Positions 52,568 through 62,287 of a stretch of DNA of 64,000 nucleotides are shown one piece after another (within the stretch, counting starts at the first letter, position 1; each line of letters starts with the position of its first letter). The notes beneath the pieces are model-generated. The model worked only from the letters and a program-made list of their open reading frames with translations, was not told the origin of the DNA and made no database searches. The translations under genes were made by a program, and so were the position numbers. The DNA comes from JAEZDR01 sp039811185. GTDB lineage: Bacteria > Bacteroidota > Bacteroidia > Chitinophagales > Chitinophagaceae. The DNA lies in assembly GCA_039811185.1 (NCBI GenBank), contig JBDHYF010000004.1, positions 112,227-176,226 on the forward strand. The letters are read 5' to 3'.

Positions 52568-53593
52568 TTGAATAAACTATTTACTAAAGTTGGCGTCGTA
52601 GTTTTTACTGTTGCAAGCCTTCTGTTCACCGTTGCCTCACCGGCACAAACTCCGGCAAAAAACTATGCAATTGTAATACACGGAGGAGCCGGATTTATAA
52701 ATGAAGGAAATACTTCAAAAGAGAAGCGGGCTGCATATACACAGGCGCTGAATTCCGCACTGGAAGCGGGATACAGCGTACTGGAAAACGGCGGGTCGGC
52801 TGTAGATGCTGTTGTGGCGGCCATCAAGATAATGGAAGATAATCCGCTGTTTAATGCCGGAAAAGGCTCTGTGCTAACCGCCGACGGCAAAGTAGAAATG
52901 GATGCTTCGGTTATGGATGGCAAAAGTCTGAGAGCCGGTGCCGTAGCGGGTTTAACAACGATAAAAAATCCGGTTACAGCAGCCCGGTTCGTTATGGACA
53001 GCAGTCAGCACGTATTTATGATTGGAAGCGGTGCTGAGGAGTTTGCACGAAAAATGCAGTGCGAATCTGTTAATCCGGAATACTTTATTACACCGGAAAG
53101 AAGAAAAAGCTTTGAGCGCCTTCGGCAGCAGAAAGATAATGCCACCGCCATCCTTGAACCCGTTGTAACCAATCCAGAATTTAAATTCGGTACAGTTGGA
53201 GCCGTAGCGCTTGACAAGTTTGGCAACCTGGCCGCTGCAACAAGCACAGGTGGTATGAGCAATAAAAAATTTGGACGTGTAGGCGATGTTGCGGTTATTG
53301 GCGCCGGAACTTATGCCAACAATAAAACCTGCGCGATAAGCTGCACCGGATGGGGTGAATTTTTTATCCGGCTTGTAATGGCAAAGACGGTGTCTGACAA
53401 GATGGAATATCAGCAACTAAGCCTGGAAGATGCATCAAACGAAATGATCCATAGAGTTTTGCCTGGGATGGGCGGCAACGGCGGCTTGATCGGGATTGAT
53501 AAAAATGGAAATGTGGTAATGCCGTTTTGCACGGAGGGCATGTTTCGGGCTTTTAAAAAATCGAGCGGAGAAAAACAGGTGTTGATGTTTTAG
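52568..53593 (+). CDS. Isoaspartyl peptidase/L-asparaginase (Ntn hydrolase)
   Basis: A 341-residue plant-type asparaginase with a signal peptide (ending VASPAQ). IVIHGGAGFI starts the alpha subunit; the autocleavage site is GTVGAVALDKFGNLAAATSTGG, where the threonine becomes the catalytic N terminus of the beta subunit. GRVGDVAVIGAGTYANN and CTGWGEFFIR complete the family pattern. The start is a TTG, needed to keep the basic N terminus of the signal peptide. It converges on rsmI with a 4-bp overlap. Confidence 0.92.
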   Translation: MNKLFTKVGVVVFTVASLLFTVASPAQTPAKNYAIVIHGGAGFINEGNTSKEKRAAYTQALNSALEAGYSVLENGGSAVDAVVAAIKIMEDNPLFNAGKGSVLTADGKVEMDASVMDGKSLRAGAVAGLTTIKNPVTAARFVMDSSQHVFMIGSGAEEFARKMQCESVNPEYFITPERRKSFERLRQQKDNATAILEPVVTNPEFKFGTVGAVALDKFGNLAAATSTGGMSNKKFGRVGDVAVIGAGTYANNKTCAISCTGWGEFFIRLVMAKTVSDKMEYQQLSLEDASNEMIHRVLPGMGGNGGLIGIDKNGNVVMPFCTEGMFRAFKKSSGEKQVLMF

Positions 53594-54255
53594 GCTGCGC
53601 CTTCCACAACGATCACTATTTCGCCCTTGGGCGGCTTGGCGGTGAAATGTTCCGCAACTTCTGCGAGTGTACCACGTACCGTTTCTTCAAACATTTTCGA
53701 CAGTTCGCGGGTTACCGTACAGCGCCTGTTGCTTCCAAAATACCCGGCCAGTTCGGTAAGCGTTTTCACCAGCCGGAGTGGGCTTTCGTAAAACACTAGT
53801 GTGCGGGTTTCGGCACTGAGCTCCCTCAACAGCGTTTGACGTCCTTTTTTTGGCGGTAAAAATCCCTCAAAACAAAATCGGTTTATGGGAAGCCCGCTGT
53901 TTACGAGAGCCGGCACGAAGGCGGTGGCGCCGGGCAGACATTCTACCTTAATGCCACGTGAAATGCACTCTCTTACCAATAGAAAAGCGGGGTCGGAAAT
54001 TCCGGGTGTACCTGCATCCGTTATGAGCGCCATGTTTTTTCCGGATTCCATTTGATTTGCGAGATGCTGAACAACTTTGTGCTCGTTATGCTGATGATAG
54101 GGCGCCAATGGCTTTGCGATGTTGTAATGTTGTAACAGCCGTTGCGAGGTGCGGGTGTCTTCGCACAAGATTACATCTGCGCCCTGAAGCACTTCAAGTG
54201 CGCGAAAGGTGATGTCTTTTAAATTGCCGACGGGCGTTGGTACCAGAAATAACAC
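53590..54255 (-). CDS. rsmI: 16S rRNA (cytidine(1402)-2'-O)-methyltransferase RsmI
   Basis: A 221-residue SAM-dependent methyltransferase: LFLVPTPVGNLKDITFRALEVLQGADVILCEDTRTSQRLLQHYNI, ITDAGTPGISDPAFLLVREC, CLPGATAFVPALVNSGLP and CFEGFLPPKKGRQTLL are all RsmI hallmarks. It 2'-O-methylates C1402 in the decoding centre. It follows purS by 9 bp. Confidence 0.96.
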   Translation of the reverse strand: MLFLVPTPVGNLKDITFRALEVLQGADVILCEDTRTSQRLLQHYNIAKPLAPYHQHNEHKVVQHLANQMESGKNMALITDAGTPGISDPAFLLVRECISRGIKVECLPGATAFVPALVNSGLPINRFCFEGFLPPKKGRQTLLRELSAETRTLVFYESPLRLVKTLTELAGYFGSNRRCTVTRELSKMFEETVRGTLAEVAEHFTAKPPKGEIVIVVEGAA

Positions 54256-54264
54256 GCCGGGCGA

Positions 54265-54519
54265 TTAAGGGTGCAGGGATTCAATTTCAAAATACTCCAT
54301 TACCGGATTGGCAAGCAGCTTCTCACAAGCCTCGGTGGCAGCGGCTTTTGCAGATTCTTCGTCCGCAGCATCTACCTCTAAGGAAATATGTTTCCCTACT
54401 CTAACATCCTTTATAGCCGAAACGCCAAGGTTTTGCACAGCGCCTAAAACTGCTTTTCCCTGTGGGTCGAGCAACTCCTTAATAGGCATTACTTTTATCT
54501 GAACGTGGTAAATCATCAT
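54265..54519 (-). CDS. purS: Phosphoribosylformylglycinamidine synthase subunit PurS
   Basis: An 84-residue protein with VQIKVMPIKELLDPQGKAVLGAVQNLGV and VRVGKHISLEVD, the PurS pattern. PurS is the small structural subunit of the three-part FGAM synthase in bacteria that lack the long PurL. Its ATG overlaps the TGA of pssA (ATGA). PurL and PurQ are not in this window. Confidence 0.93.
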   Translation of the reverse strand: MMIYHVQIKVMPIKELLDPQGKAVLGAVQNLGVSAIKDVRVGKHISLEVDAADEESAKAAATEACEKLLANPVMEYFEIESLHP

Positions 54520-55280
54520 TTAGAAGGTTTGAAAATGAACGAAAGAACGATGTAGCCAATGAATACAATTGGAACAGCAAGCCATCCAAGTAATACAGCA
54601 GAAACAACTCCGGTGATCAACAGAATAATAAAGGGTATAAAAGCTGTAACCGTTGCTTTGGTAAACTTAAGCGCCAGCATGGGAATAGAGGATAGCATGA
54701 GGTAGCTAAGCAAAAAGATGAGTAAATACCAGAACCACAGGTTTGCAAATAACGCTTGCATCCATGTGCCGGTTCCCGACCAGTAAATCAGCGGAAACCC
54801 TGCAACCACAAGGCCGGCAGCCGGAATCGGCAACCCTGAAAAGTAGTGTCCCGGCCCGTTTGAAAGATTAAATTTACCAAGCCGATAAGCACCTGCCGCT
54901 GCAAACACAAAAGCGGGACTTAAATAAACCAACGGTACATTTACACCGAAATCGGAGCCTGCAAATCCAAGTTTTAAAAACTGATAAATAATTAATGATG
55001 GCGCCACGCCGAAGCTCACCACATCAGCCAAAGAGTCGAGTTGTTTACCCAGTTCTGACGTGGCCTTCATAAGGCGCGCAACAAAACCATCTAAAAAATC
55101 AGTTACTGCCGCAAGGCCAATAAAGAGCGAACCAAGGTATATCTCCTCTGGCAGGTTAATAAAGCTGTCACCATTTCCATCCTGCACAACAATAGTAGAT
55201 GGCTGTATTACGGCAACGATGGCCATACAACCAAAAACAAGGTTCAGTAATGTAAAAAGGTTCGGTATTTCTTTCATCAT
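54516..55280 (-). CDS. pssA: CDP-diacylglycerol-serine O-phosphatidyltransferase PssA
   Basis: A 254-residue membrane protein with about seven helices. The CDP-alcohol phosphatidyltransferase motif is complete: DFLDGFVARLMKATSELGKQLDSLADVVSFG (pattern D-x2-D-G-x2-A-R-x8-G-x3-D-x3-D). It makes phosphatidylserine, the precursor of phosphatidylethanolamine. The stop overlaps the purS start. Confidence 0.93.
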   Translation of the reverse strand: MMKEIPNLFTLLNLVFGCMAIVAVIQPSTIVVQDGNGDSFINLPEEIYLGSLFIGLAAVTDFLDGFVARLMKATSELGKQLDSLADVVSFGVAPSLIIYQFLKLGFAGSDFGVNVPLVYLSPAFVFAAAGAYRLGKFNLSNGPGHYFSGLPIPAAGLVVAGFPLIYWSGTGTWMQALFANLWFWYLLIFLLSYLMLSSIPMLALKFTKATVTAFIPFIILLITGVVSAVLLGWLAVPIVFIGYIVLSFIFKPSK

Positions 55281-55294
55281 TTTAAGTTCAAATT

Positions 55295-56056
55295 TTACCA
55301 GCCACCACTTGCGCCGCCACCGCCACTGCTGCCGCCGCCGAAGCCGCCAAACCCACCGCCGCCAAAGCCTCCACCACCAAAACTTCCCCCACCGAATCCA
55401 CCACCGATGGGTGGAAAAAATCCTCCGTAACCTCTGCGGCTGATCATTCCGCCGCCACGGCCGCCGCCACCACCTTTCATTGCTGAGACGATGATAATTA
55501 CAATAAACAGCACAACAAAGAAAAGCGCGATGCCGCTACCATCATCCTTCTCTTTTTTATACCTTTTAAATTTATATTCGCCCTCTGCTGCCTTTGCCAG
55601 GTCGTCGGCTGCTTGAAAGAGTCCGCCGTAATAATCCATTTTACGGAACGCAGGAATAATATCTTTTTTTATGATGTTCGAGGCTACCACATCAGTGATT
55701 GCGCCTTCCAGGCCGTAGCCCACCTCAATCCTCACTTTGCGGTCGTCAATCGCAGCAAGAATTAAAACGCCGTTATTTGTTTTTTTGTTTCCAATCCCCC
55801 AATTACGAAACAACGCAACAGCATATTCATCTATCGGCTCATCATCTAATGTTTTTACAAGCACTATCGCAATTTGGTTAGACGAGCTATCATCTATCAT
55901 CACAAGCTTTTCTTCCAAAAACTTTTTTTCATCGGGCGATAGTACGTTAGCGAAATCGTTCACAAGCTTCGGCGGATCCGGCTTTTTAGGAACCGCCTGT
56001 GCAACCAATGTCGCAGTCGCAAAAACAAACAATAAAAAAAAGAGGAACTTCCGCAT
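55295..56056 (-). CDS. TPM domain-containing protein (YgcG-like)
   Basis: A 253-residue protein: signal peptide (ending TLVAQ), TPM/Psb32-like domain (VNDFANVLSPDEKKFLEEKL, IAIVLVKTLDDEPIDEYAVALFRNWGIG, VRIEVGYGLEGAITD), one membrane helix (IALFFVVLFIVIIIVSAM) and a Gly-rich C-terminal tail of GGGFGGG-like repeats. TPM proteins are phosphatases or thylakoid/photosystem maturation homologues in bacteria; here an envelope role is likely. The start at 56056 gives a clean signal peptide. Confidence 0.88.
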   Translation of the reverse strand: MRKFLFFLLFVFATATLVAQAVPKKPDPPKLVNDFANVLSPDEKKFLEEKLVMIDDSSSNQIAIVLVKTLDDEPIDEYAVALFRNWGIGNKKTNNGVLILAAIDDRKVRIEVGYGLEGAITDVVASNIIKKDIIPAFRKMDYYGGLFQAADDLAKAAEGEYKFKRYKKEKDDGSGIALFFVVLFIVIIIVSAMKGGGGGRGGGMISRRGYGGFFPPIGGGFGGGSFGGGGFGGGGFGGFGGGSSGGGGASGGW

Positions 56057-56100
56057 TAAGTGCGTAAAGATAAAATGATAAATGAATTTTAGATAAGAAA

Positions 56101-57069
56101 TCACTCTACCACCGACAGATATTCTCTCATGTTTAAGCTGTGCATTCCAAAACGTTTTTTAAGCTTTTCGTAATGCGATAATATAATGCGGAGATCATTT
56201 AAGTTTTCCGAACTGTTGAAGCCAAATTGTTCGGGATGCCACCACAAATGATAACACTCTTTAGTTCTCGCTGCATCGCTCATCTCGTTTAGAATCCGCT
56301 TCAGCCGCATGGCGTTAAAAACTGCATTCTTTGGGTCGTGACTTCTCAGAAACCGACTTGCCGGAAGTTGTAACGGCAGATGCTTATCTTTTTTTAGTAT
56401 GTTAAGCGGATAAGAGCTTTTTCCGCCAAGATTGATATAGGTGTCGCCGGTACGGAAAAATTTTCTGAGAAGAGAAGTGTCTTCTTCCGATACACCCGAC
56501 CAAAACCACTTTGCAGGATTGGCACGAACTACCTCGATGCCTTCCGCTTTGCATATTGATAAATACTTTTCGTTGTACTGGTTACGCGGAAAAACGAGCG
56601 ATACGGGCGCAGGCACCCCGAGGGCACCGGCCGCACGCCTTACGGCTTCGAGATCGGCCGCAAACTGTTCGGCAGTCTGGCCTTTCTCCAAACAGTAATA
56701 ATGTGAAAATGTGTGGCTGCCAAGCTCTTGCCCTTCGTAATTTTCGATCGTCTTTACAATATCCGGAGCTACATGCGCTTCAGGTAAAAAGCCATGTTGC
56801 TGAATGTAGCTGTAAGGATTTTGATCGTCGCTTGTATAGTGTGGCTTTTCTGACGGTGCAATATCGTCCCAGGCCTCTTTGTCTTTTACAAACAACGAAC
56901 CCACAGTTGCCCAGGTAACATGTACGCCGGAAGATGCGAACATGCCCAGCAGTTCGGGCACCACCCTAAGGGTATTGTTGTAGCAGGATATACGTTGTTC
57001 GCGTTTGCGTTTATCAAAAACTCCCCAATGCAGTTCAAAGTCGAGGGAAATGGTAAAAATTCCGTTCAT
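56101..57069 (-). CDS. Polysaccharide deacetylase family protein
   Basis: A 322-residue NodB-like protein: ISLDFELHWGVFD with the catalytic/metal aspartates, VTWATVGSLF, and metal histidines in ELGSHTFSHYYC (His-x3-His). C-terminal HLWWHPEQFG provides a further conserved histidine. It probably removes acetyl groups from a surface or wall polysaccharide, although some family members are not deacetylases. Separated from the T9SS gene by a terminator. Confidence 0.88.
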   Translation of the reverse strand: MNGIFTISLDFELHWGVFDKRKREQRISCYNNTLRVVPELLGMFASSGVHVTWATVGSLFVKDKEAWDDIAPSEKPHYTSDDQNPYSYIQQHGFLPEAHVAPDIVKTIENYEGQELGSHTFSHYYCLEKGQTAEQFAADLEAVRRAAGALGVPAPVSLVFPRNQYNEKYLSICKAEGIEVVRANPAKWFWSGVSEEDTSLLRKFFRTGDTYINLGGKSSYPLNILKKDKHLPLQLPASRFLRSHDPKNAVFNAMRLKRILNEMSDAARTKECYHLWWHPEQFGFNSSENLNDLRIILSHYEKLKKRFGMHSLNMREYLSVVE

Positions 57070-57083
57070 GGCTCCAAAGGTGC

Positions 57084-57113
57084 AAAAAAAAGGTTCCGCT
57101 AAGCAGAACCTTT
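57084..57113 (-). terminator. Terminator of the T9SS cargo gene
   Basis: AAAGGTTC (57089-57096) pairs with GAACCTTT (57106-57113); on the minus strand it ends in a T run. It is 13 bp past the stop. Confidence 0.85.
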
Positions 57114-57126
57114 AAAAAGAACTTTT

Positions 57127-60100
57127 TTATTGGACGACGATCTGCGTGGAAAGTGTAGCTCCGTTTCCTTCGAGCAACAGTTGATAAATACCGGCGGCCA
57201 GGTTATGCGAAGGTATGATTTGATAAACACTGTTTTGTTGATGCATCAATTGCTGCTGATGCACTGTGGCACCTCTGCTATCAACAATCCGCACGCTATA
57301 GCTTCCGGCTGCCATATCATCCATCCGCAGTTGAATGCGGTTGCCTGTAACGGGGTTGGGATACACTACCAATCTGGACATTTCGACACCGGAAGTGGAA
57401 AGGCGGACGATGTTACTGAAAACAACTTTTCCGTCTTTATGATATGTTTTAATTCTATAAAAATTGTCAGCAGCAGAAAGCGCATGTGTGTAGGTATACG
57501 ACTGAGCCGCATGGTTGTTCTTCACTTCGTTCACCGAGCCAATCGCAGCAAAATCTTTCCCATTCAATGACTGTTGCACTTCGTAGCTTAACACATCAGC
57601 TTCCGATTTCACTTTCCAACTAAGAACAGCATTATTTTCTTTCTTAACGGCACTAAGTTCGATGCCGCTGATCGGCAAAATGTTTACAGATTGGAAAACG
57701 ATTTTAAAGCGGTTGGCGGATTGCAATCCGCCATTCGATGCGTTAATAGAAAAATTGTAAGTGGAGCCCGGGAGTAACAATGTGCTTATGCCCGTATAGT
57801 TGTCTACAAAATACGCCATCAAACTATCCGGCAATGTCATTCTCTCCATGCTGAGTGTAAAGCTGCGTGGTTCGTATATCCGGTATCCAACAGGAATTTC
57901 AGTAAAGCGGTTCAAGTGTCGGCTGTCGAGGCTCAGCACTTTGTTGTCGGATGAAAGCGTAAAAAAGTCACTGTCGGTACCCGCCATCAATCCATTGTCG
58001 CTGGGTTCTTTAACATCAAGCGAACCGGCTTTGTGCATCACGTATAGTTCGTTCCATTTTGTATTGTCGGAAGAAAATACCAGCTGAAGCAATTCGTTTG
58101 CTGAAGCTGATTTGAAAACAAAATTTGTTGTATCGTGCAGCTTCGCCAACTCTGTAACCGTAATGCTGACGTTGTTATTAGTTTCCACCATAATTCCAGC
58201 ACCCATTGGCAGTACAAAATCTTCGTTCACCAACCGCATTTCGTAGGCACCCTGTGTGGCGTTTCTTGGATTCCATATCCAGAATGCGCTTCCATAAATG
58301 TTTGGATGATCAAATACACCATTGGTGTTAATCGGTGAGGGATAAGGATTTCCAAGGAAATTATATCCACCGGCAAGGCCTTTGGTTAGGTTCCAGGTAA
58401 AAGGGCCATAATTTAAAGGGCCGTTTTTAGTTAAATTTACCGAATCCGGTGTATAAGGCTGTCCATCGAGCCCCTGACCTTTCTCTCCGCGGATCAGGAC
58501 ACGGATGGCTTCGCCGGGCTTCCAGTCGTTCGGGAATGGGCCATTGATGCTTGTAAATGCATACCAGCCGTTGTTATTTTCGTATTTGAATGCCGACGGA
58601 TTATAGGAGTTTGTATATGTGAAACCTCCACCTTTTTTACCGGTAATGTCGATATCATCAATCAACAGCGATAAATCTTTTGTGGTGGAGAATGGATGCG
58701 CAAGAAAACGGAAAGCTCTTCTTCCTCCGGCGATATAGTTTTCTGTTTTCACACTGCCGATTAGTGGATGAGCATACACATTGCCGATGGATGCTGTACC
58801 ATTTGAAGAAGATTTCAGTGTGAACAAATCGTTGCCAAAATTTACAAAACCGCTGCCGGGGCCGAATGTCATGTCTTGAAGTAAACTGGAAGCGTGAGTG
58901 AAGGTTTTATGTCCATTACCATTTATATGCAGACGGTTGTACACAGCGTTTGGAAGCGTAATTTGCTGATCCGCATTGCCATTGAAGGTAATAAGCTCCG
59001 GTATGGTAACGGAAGTGGCAGTGCTGATTAAATTACCCGATACGATGATATTTCCCTGAATGAGTTTTGTACCGCCGTTGAGGAGCAGGTTGCCATAAAA
59101 AACGGAATCAACCTTTTGTGTGGAAGTGGCATCGAACATTACCGTTGAGCCCTGCACCAATTGAGGAACAATATGCGTTGGCCCTCCATCAGCAAAAGTA
59201 CCGGCAAGCCCTTCGGTGTGTGTAGTGCGCAATTTGCCATAAATCATTGGGTCGCTCACAACAGACAAGGTTTTGTTGTTGGCGTCTAAGTTTCCTTGAG
59301 CTTCTATTATCAACTGATTAAACAGATAGTTGGCAGTCAGTGTATACTTACCGCTACCTCTCAAAATGAGCTGAGACGCCGAGCCCGAAACCGGGTCGAG
59401 TTCGTAGCTGCTGTTCACATCGAGCGTACCATCATAAAATACCTTAACACCTGTGCCGTAGGCGCCGGCTTGGGCAAGTACTCCATTCACAAGTTTTACA
59501 ACCGAATTGTTTGCCATGGTAAATCCCGGTGCGCTAAACGAACCTTTGTCGAGGATAAGGCTATCCGTAACCGTAATGGCTTGATTAAAAGAAACGCCGC
59601 TGTTATTATCAATTTTCAAACTTTTAAAACTGCCTGTAATCACATTGGACGGTACTGTTTGAGTGGTTGCGCCGCGGAAATGGACAATACTGTTTGCCGG
59701 ATTGATAGTGCCTGTGGTTGACACGCCGTCCCGCACAATTACCCGGTCAAGAATTAATCTAGAAACGGAGGTAAATGAAAGTGCTCCTGCTTTCAGCACC
59801 AGATCGCCTGCTATTGTAAGTACGGCACTCTTCAGCAGGCGGGCACCTGAAGGATTATCGATTACCAACTCATCCACTTTGTAAGAGGGAAGATATTGCA
59901 TACCGGCGCCGGCAAGAATAAATTTAGATCCTGCATTAAATGTCAGGCCATTGGTGTTTTGAAAATTACTTTTATGAATGCCGCTTGTGTTGGTGGCACG
60001 GGAAATGAGGGTGGCACCCGTTTCAACAAGAATGTTGGCCGCGCCTCTAACCGCATAAGTCCCCACATCAAACGTTCCCTTTACGGTTAGTTTTCCGTTG

Positions 60101-62142
60101 CTGGCGAGGTTTAAAGTTCCCGCCAGGTTAACGAATGTATTAGGTCCAAACTCCAGGTTAATACGGGTTAAAACAAGGCCGGTTGGATTGAAAGTCAGCG
60201 GTTGTGTGCCGTTTAGGACGATAAGGCCGTATGCCGAAACTTTTGAGTTTGATTGAGTTAGTACGCCAGGCGAAAGAACATTCAAGTTCCCACCAATGAA
60301 TATGCTGTTTACACCGACACTACTGCTGCCAGTTTTCAAATTAAATGTGCCCCCAATGACATTGAGGTCGTTTAAAATATTAAAAGTCACGCCACCGGAA
60401 TTATCGGAACCGAACACGCGACCGTTGGAAATGGTAAACTCATCAAGAATGTTTATAGTAGGATTTCCATTGGTAACAAAACGTAGCGACGCGATACCCG
60501 TTGAATCAATCAAAAGTTTATGAATGTTCACAAGGTTTCCTGTAGCCAAATTGAGATTGAGCGGGAAAGTTTGCCCATTATTTCTCCACCGAAAAATACC
60601 AAATGACTGATTACCAAAATTACTAAGTGTGGTGGCGTTAATAATTCCGGTTATCTCACACAGAGAAGTAGCGTGCCATTTTGCCTTCACAATTCCACCT
60701 CCATCGGCTTTATGCCGGTAAATTGTTCCGGCAGGAAAAACTAAATGCATTGAATCCGTTTCGGGAACAACTGAGCTTTCACTAATTAATCGGTTTGTAA
60801 CAGTTGCCGTCCCATGGGTTACGCTTAATTTACCGGTGTATACAACACTGTCGGAAATTAAAACCGAAGTCGGATTTGTTATGTATAAATCAAAAAATTT
60901 GAATGTGGGAATCGTCTGGGGGCTTTGACCATTGAAATAAACGATTGAACTATCTGTTGAGTAGGAATTAGTTCCTTTGGCAAAAACGCCGCCAATGGTG
61001 ATGGGACTTTGCTTTGCAAATATTCTACTACCGGATCCCGAGCTTACGACGTTAAAGTAATTTCCGGCAGGAATTGTTTGTGTAGAATTTGATGCAAACT
61101 CGACGGTTGTGTTCGACTGAATAATTGCAAAATCAGGAATAGTGGTATTTCGGATAAAAAACTTGCTGTTTTCATAGAGTTCAACCGTTCCAGTTAAAGA
61201 GTAGTTTGCAGGGATTGTAAGTGTAACGTTTGCTATACCATCACCTACACGAACTTTTGATCCTACTCCTGTAACTGTCCAATTTCCGTTGATGGTTGCA
61301 TTCAAACTGTTTTTAACCACGAACAGCTGATCATTGGCGGAAAAATTACTCGGAGCAGTTCCGCTACCGTCGAGGTTTGAGCCCCATGAACTTAACAGGT
61401 TCAAAGCACCGGAGGATTTGTTGTAAAATTTCGTTGCTTCATTCAGTGTGATTGTAAGGTCGTCTATTGCCAATCCCGGTGCGTCTTTCCCTTGAATACT
61501 CCAACGAATCCATAATTCTCCTCCAATGGGAATGGTAACTGCAAGTGTCGCAGATAGTTGAGTCTGAAATTCGACAGCGTTCCCGTTTACATTTTTCGCA
61601 GAACCAACGCTTACAGCTGCAAAAGTTAATTCAGAACAAGGCGTCCATAACCCTGATGTCAAACTTGTTGTGTTGTAGTCGCTTGAGTAATCAACTGTTA
61701 AAGATTTTTGTGTACGTCTTCTCCACTGTTCCCCAGTAAAAGCTACATTTACCGAACTGACGGTTTCCCCAGTATTATTGACCAACCTAATCCCGAAATA
61801 TACTTTGTTATTAGGACTAACATTCGAGGAAATCACTCCTATGGCTCGATCCAAATCCGCTCCAGAACCAAAACTATGTAACCCTGGCATTCCATAGCCA
61901 TTTGTGATATGGTATGAGGTCAATGCTACTCCATCGCTTCCAGATGAATACCAGCCCGGCAACGTTGAATTATCAACCCAAGGAGCAGAAGGCGTAATGT
62001 TTGACAATGAATTAAAATTCTGTGTGTAAGGAGTCGTAAAATTTGTAAACACCACCTGCCCGGATACAGCTAACCCTCCTCCGGAAACAAAAATCAAAAC
62101 GCCGAATATTTTATAGATGGCAGAAGTAAAAAACAATTTCAT
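57127..62142 (-). CDS. Large T9SS type A sorting domain-containing surface protein
   Basis: A 1671-residue exported protein. It has a signal peptide (about 1-28, ending SGGGLAVSGQ), an N-terminal NucH/ExeM-like segment (TQNFNSLSNI), a long central body of parallel beta-helix or filamentous-adhesin-like repeats rich in Asn, Ser, Thr, Val and Gly (for example LTIPANYSLTGTVELYENSKF), a domain with FLAHPFSTTKDLSLLIDDIDITG typical of Bacteroidota surface proteins, a fibronectin-like ELSAVKKENNAVLSWKVKSEADVLSYEVQQS unit, and a C-terminal type A sorting domain (VVYPNPVTGNRIQLRM; LAAGIYQLLLEG). It is likely exported by T9SS and cell-surface attached. Confidence 0.93.
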   Translation of the reverse strand: MKLFFTSAIYKIFGVLIFVSGGGLAVSGQVVFTNFTTPYTQNFNSLSNITPSAPWVDNSTLPGWYSSGSDGVALTSYHITNGYGMPGLHSFGSGADLDRAIGVISSNVSPNNKVYFGIRLVNNTGETVSSVNVAFTGEQWRRRTQKSLTVDYSSDYNTTSLTSGLWTPCSELTFAAVSVGSAKNVNGNAVEFQTQLSATLAVTIPIGGELWIRWSIQGKDAPGLAIDDLTITLNEATKFYNKSSGALNLLSSWGSNLDGSGTAPSNFSANDQLFVVKNSLNATINGNWTVTGVGSKVRVGDGIANVTLTIPANYSLTGTVELYENSKFFIRNTTIPDFAIIQSNTTVEFASNSTQTIPAGNYFNVVSSGSGSRIFAKQSPITIGGVFAKGTNSYSTDSSIVYFNGQSPQTIPTFKFFDLYITNPTSVLISDSVVYTGKLSVTHGTATVTNRLISESSVVPETDSMHLVFPAGTIYRHKADGGGIVKAKWHATSLCEITGIINATTLSNFGNQSFGIFRWRNNGQTFPLNLNLATGNLVNIHKLLIDSTGIASLRFVTNGNPTINILDEFTISNGRVFGSDNSGGVTFNILNDLNVIGGTFNLKTGSSSVGVNSIFIGGNLNVLSPGVLTQSNSKVSAYGLIVLNGTQPLTFNPTGLVLTRINLEFGPNTFVNLAGTLNLASNGKLTVKGTFDVGTYAVRGAANILVETGATLISRATNTSGIHKSNFQNTNGLTFNAGSKFILAGAGMQYLPSYKVDELVIDNPSGARLLKSAVLTIAGDLVLKAGALSFTSVSRLILDRVIVRDGVSTTGTINPANSIVHFRGATTQTVPSNVITGSFKSLKIDNNSGVSFNQAITVTDSLILDKGSFSAPGFTMANNSVVKLVNGVLAQAGAYGTGVKVFYDGTLDVNSSYELDPVSGSASQLILRGSGKYTLTANYLFNQLIIEAQGNLDANNKTLSVVSDPMIYGKLRTTHTEGLAGTFADGGPTHIVPQLVQGSTVMFDATSTQKVDSVFYGNLLLNGGTKLIQGNIIVSGNLISTATSVTIPELITFNGNADQQITLPNAVYNRLHINGNGHKTFTHASSLLQDMTFGPGSGFVNFGNDLFTLKSSSNGTASIGNVYAHPLIGSVKTENYIAGGRRAFRFLAHPFSTTKDLSLLIDDIDITGKKGGGFTYTNSYNPSAFKYENNNGWYAFTSINGPFPNDWKPGEAIRVLIRGEKGQGLDGQPYTPDSVNLTKNGPLNYGPFTWNLTKGLAGGYNFLGNPYPSPINTNGVFDHPNIYGSAFWIWNPRNATQGAYEMRLVNEDFVLPMGAGIMVETNNNVSITVTELAKLHDTTNFVFKSASANELLQLVFSSDNTKWNELYVMHKAGSLDVKEPSDNGLMAGTDSDFFTLSSDNKVLSLDSRHLNRFTEIPVGYRIYEPRSFTLSMERMTLPDSLMAYFVDNYTGISTLLLPGSTYNFSINASNGGLQSANRFKIVFQSVNILPISGIELSAVKKENNAVLSWKVKSEADVLSYEVQQSLNGKDFAAIGSVNEVKNNHAAQSYTYTHALSAADNFYRIKTYHKDGKVVFSNIVRLSTSGVEMSRLVVYPNPVTGNRIQLRMDDMAAGSYSVRIVDSRGATVHQQQLMHQQNSVYQIIPSHNLAAGIYQLLLEGNGATLSTQIVVQ

Positions 62143-62188
62143 AGACTAAGTTTTTGTTGGTTAGGTACGTTTTTTTCGGCAGGGCTGG

Positions 62189-62196
62189 CAAAGATA
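62189..62196 (-). promoter_or_regulatory. -7 box of the T9SS cargo gene (TATCTTTG)
   Basis: Minus-strand TATCTTTG fits TAnnTTTG; the leader to the start at 62142 is about 45 nt. -33 is weak. Confidence 0.5.
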
Positions 62197-62251
62197 GTTT
62201 TTTTCAGCCTCATATATTAAAAATAATAAAGCAATTCACTCACTCCAATTA

Positions 62252-62279
62252 AATTAAACAGCATCAGCTAAAATGATGC
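62252..62279 (-). terminator. Probable terminator of the GT4 gene
   Basis: GCATCA (62261-62266) pairs with TGATGC (62274-62279); on the minus strand it is followed by GTTTAATTT, a moderate T-rich tract. It is 9 bp past the GT4 stop. Confidence 0.55.
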
Positions 62280-62287
62280 CTCTTGTC

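Noticed and set aside
59296..60090. Plus-strand frames of 60-140 codons inside the T9SS gene
   Set aside because: They lie antisense to a continuous 1671-codon frame and look like random low-complexity translation.
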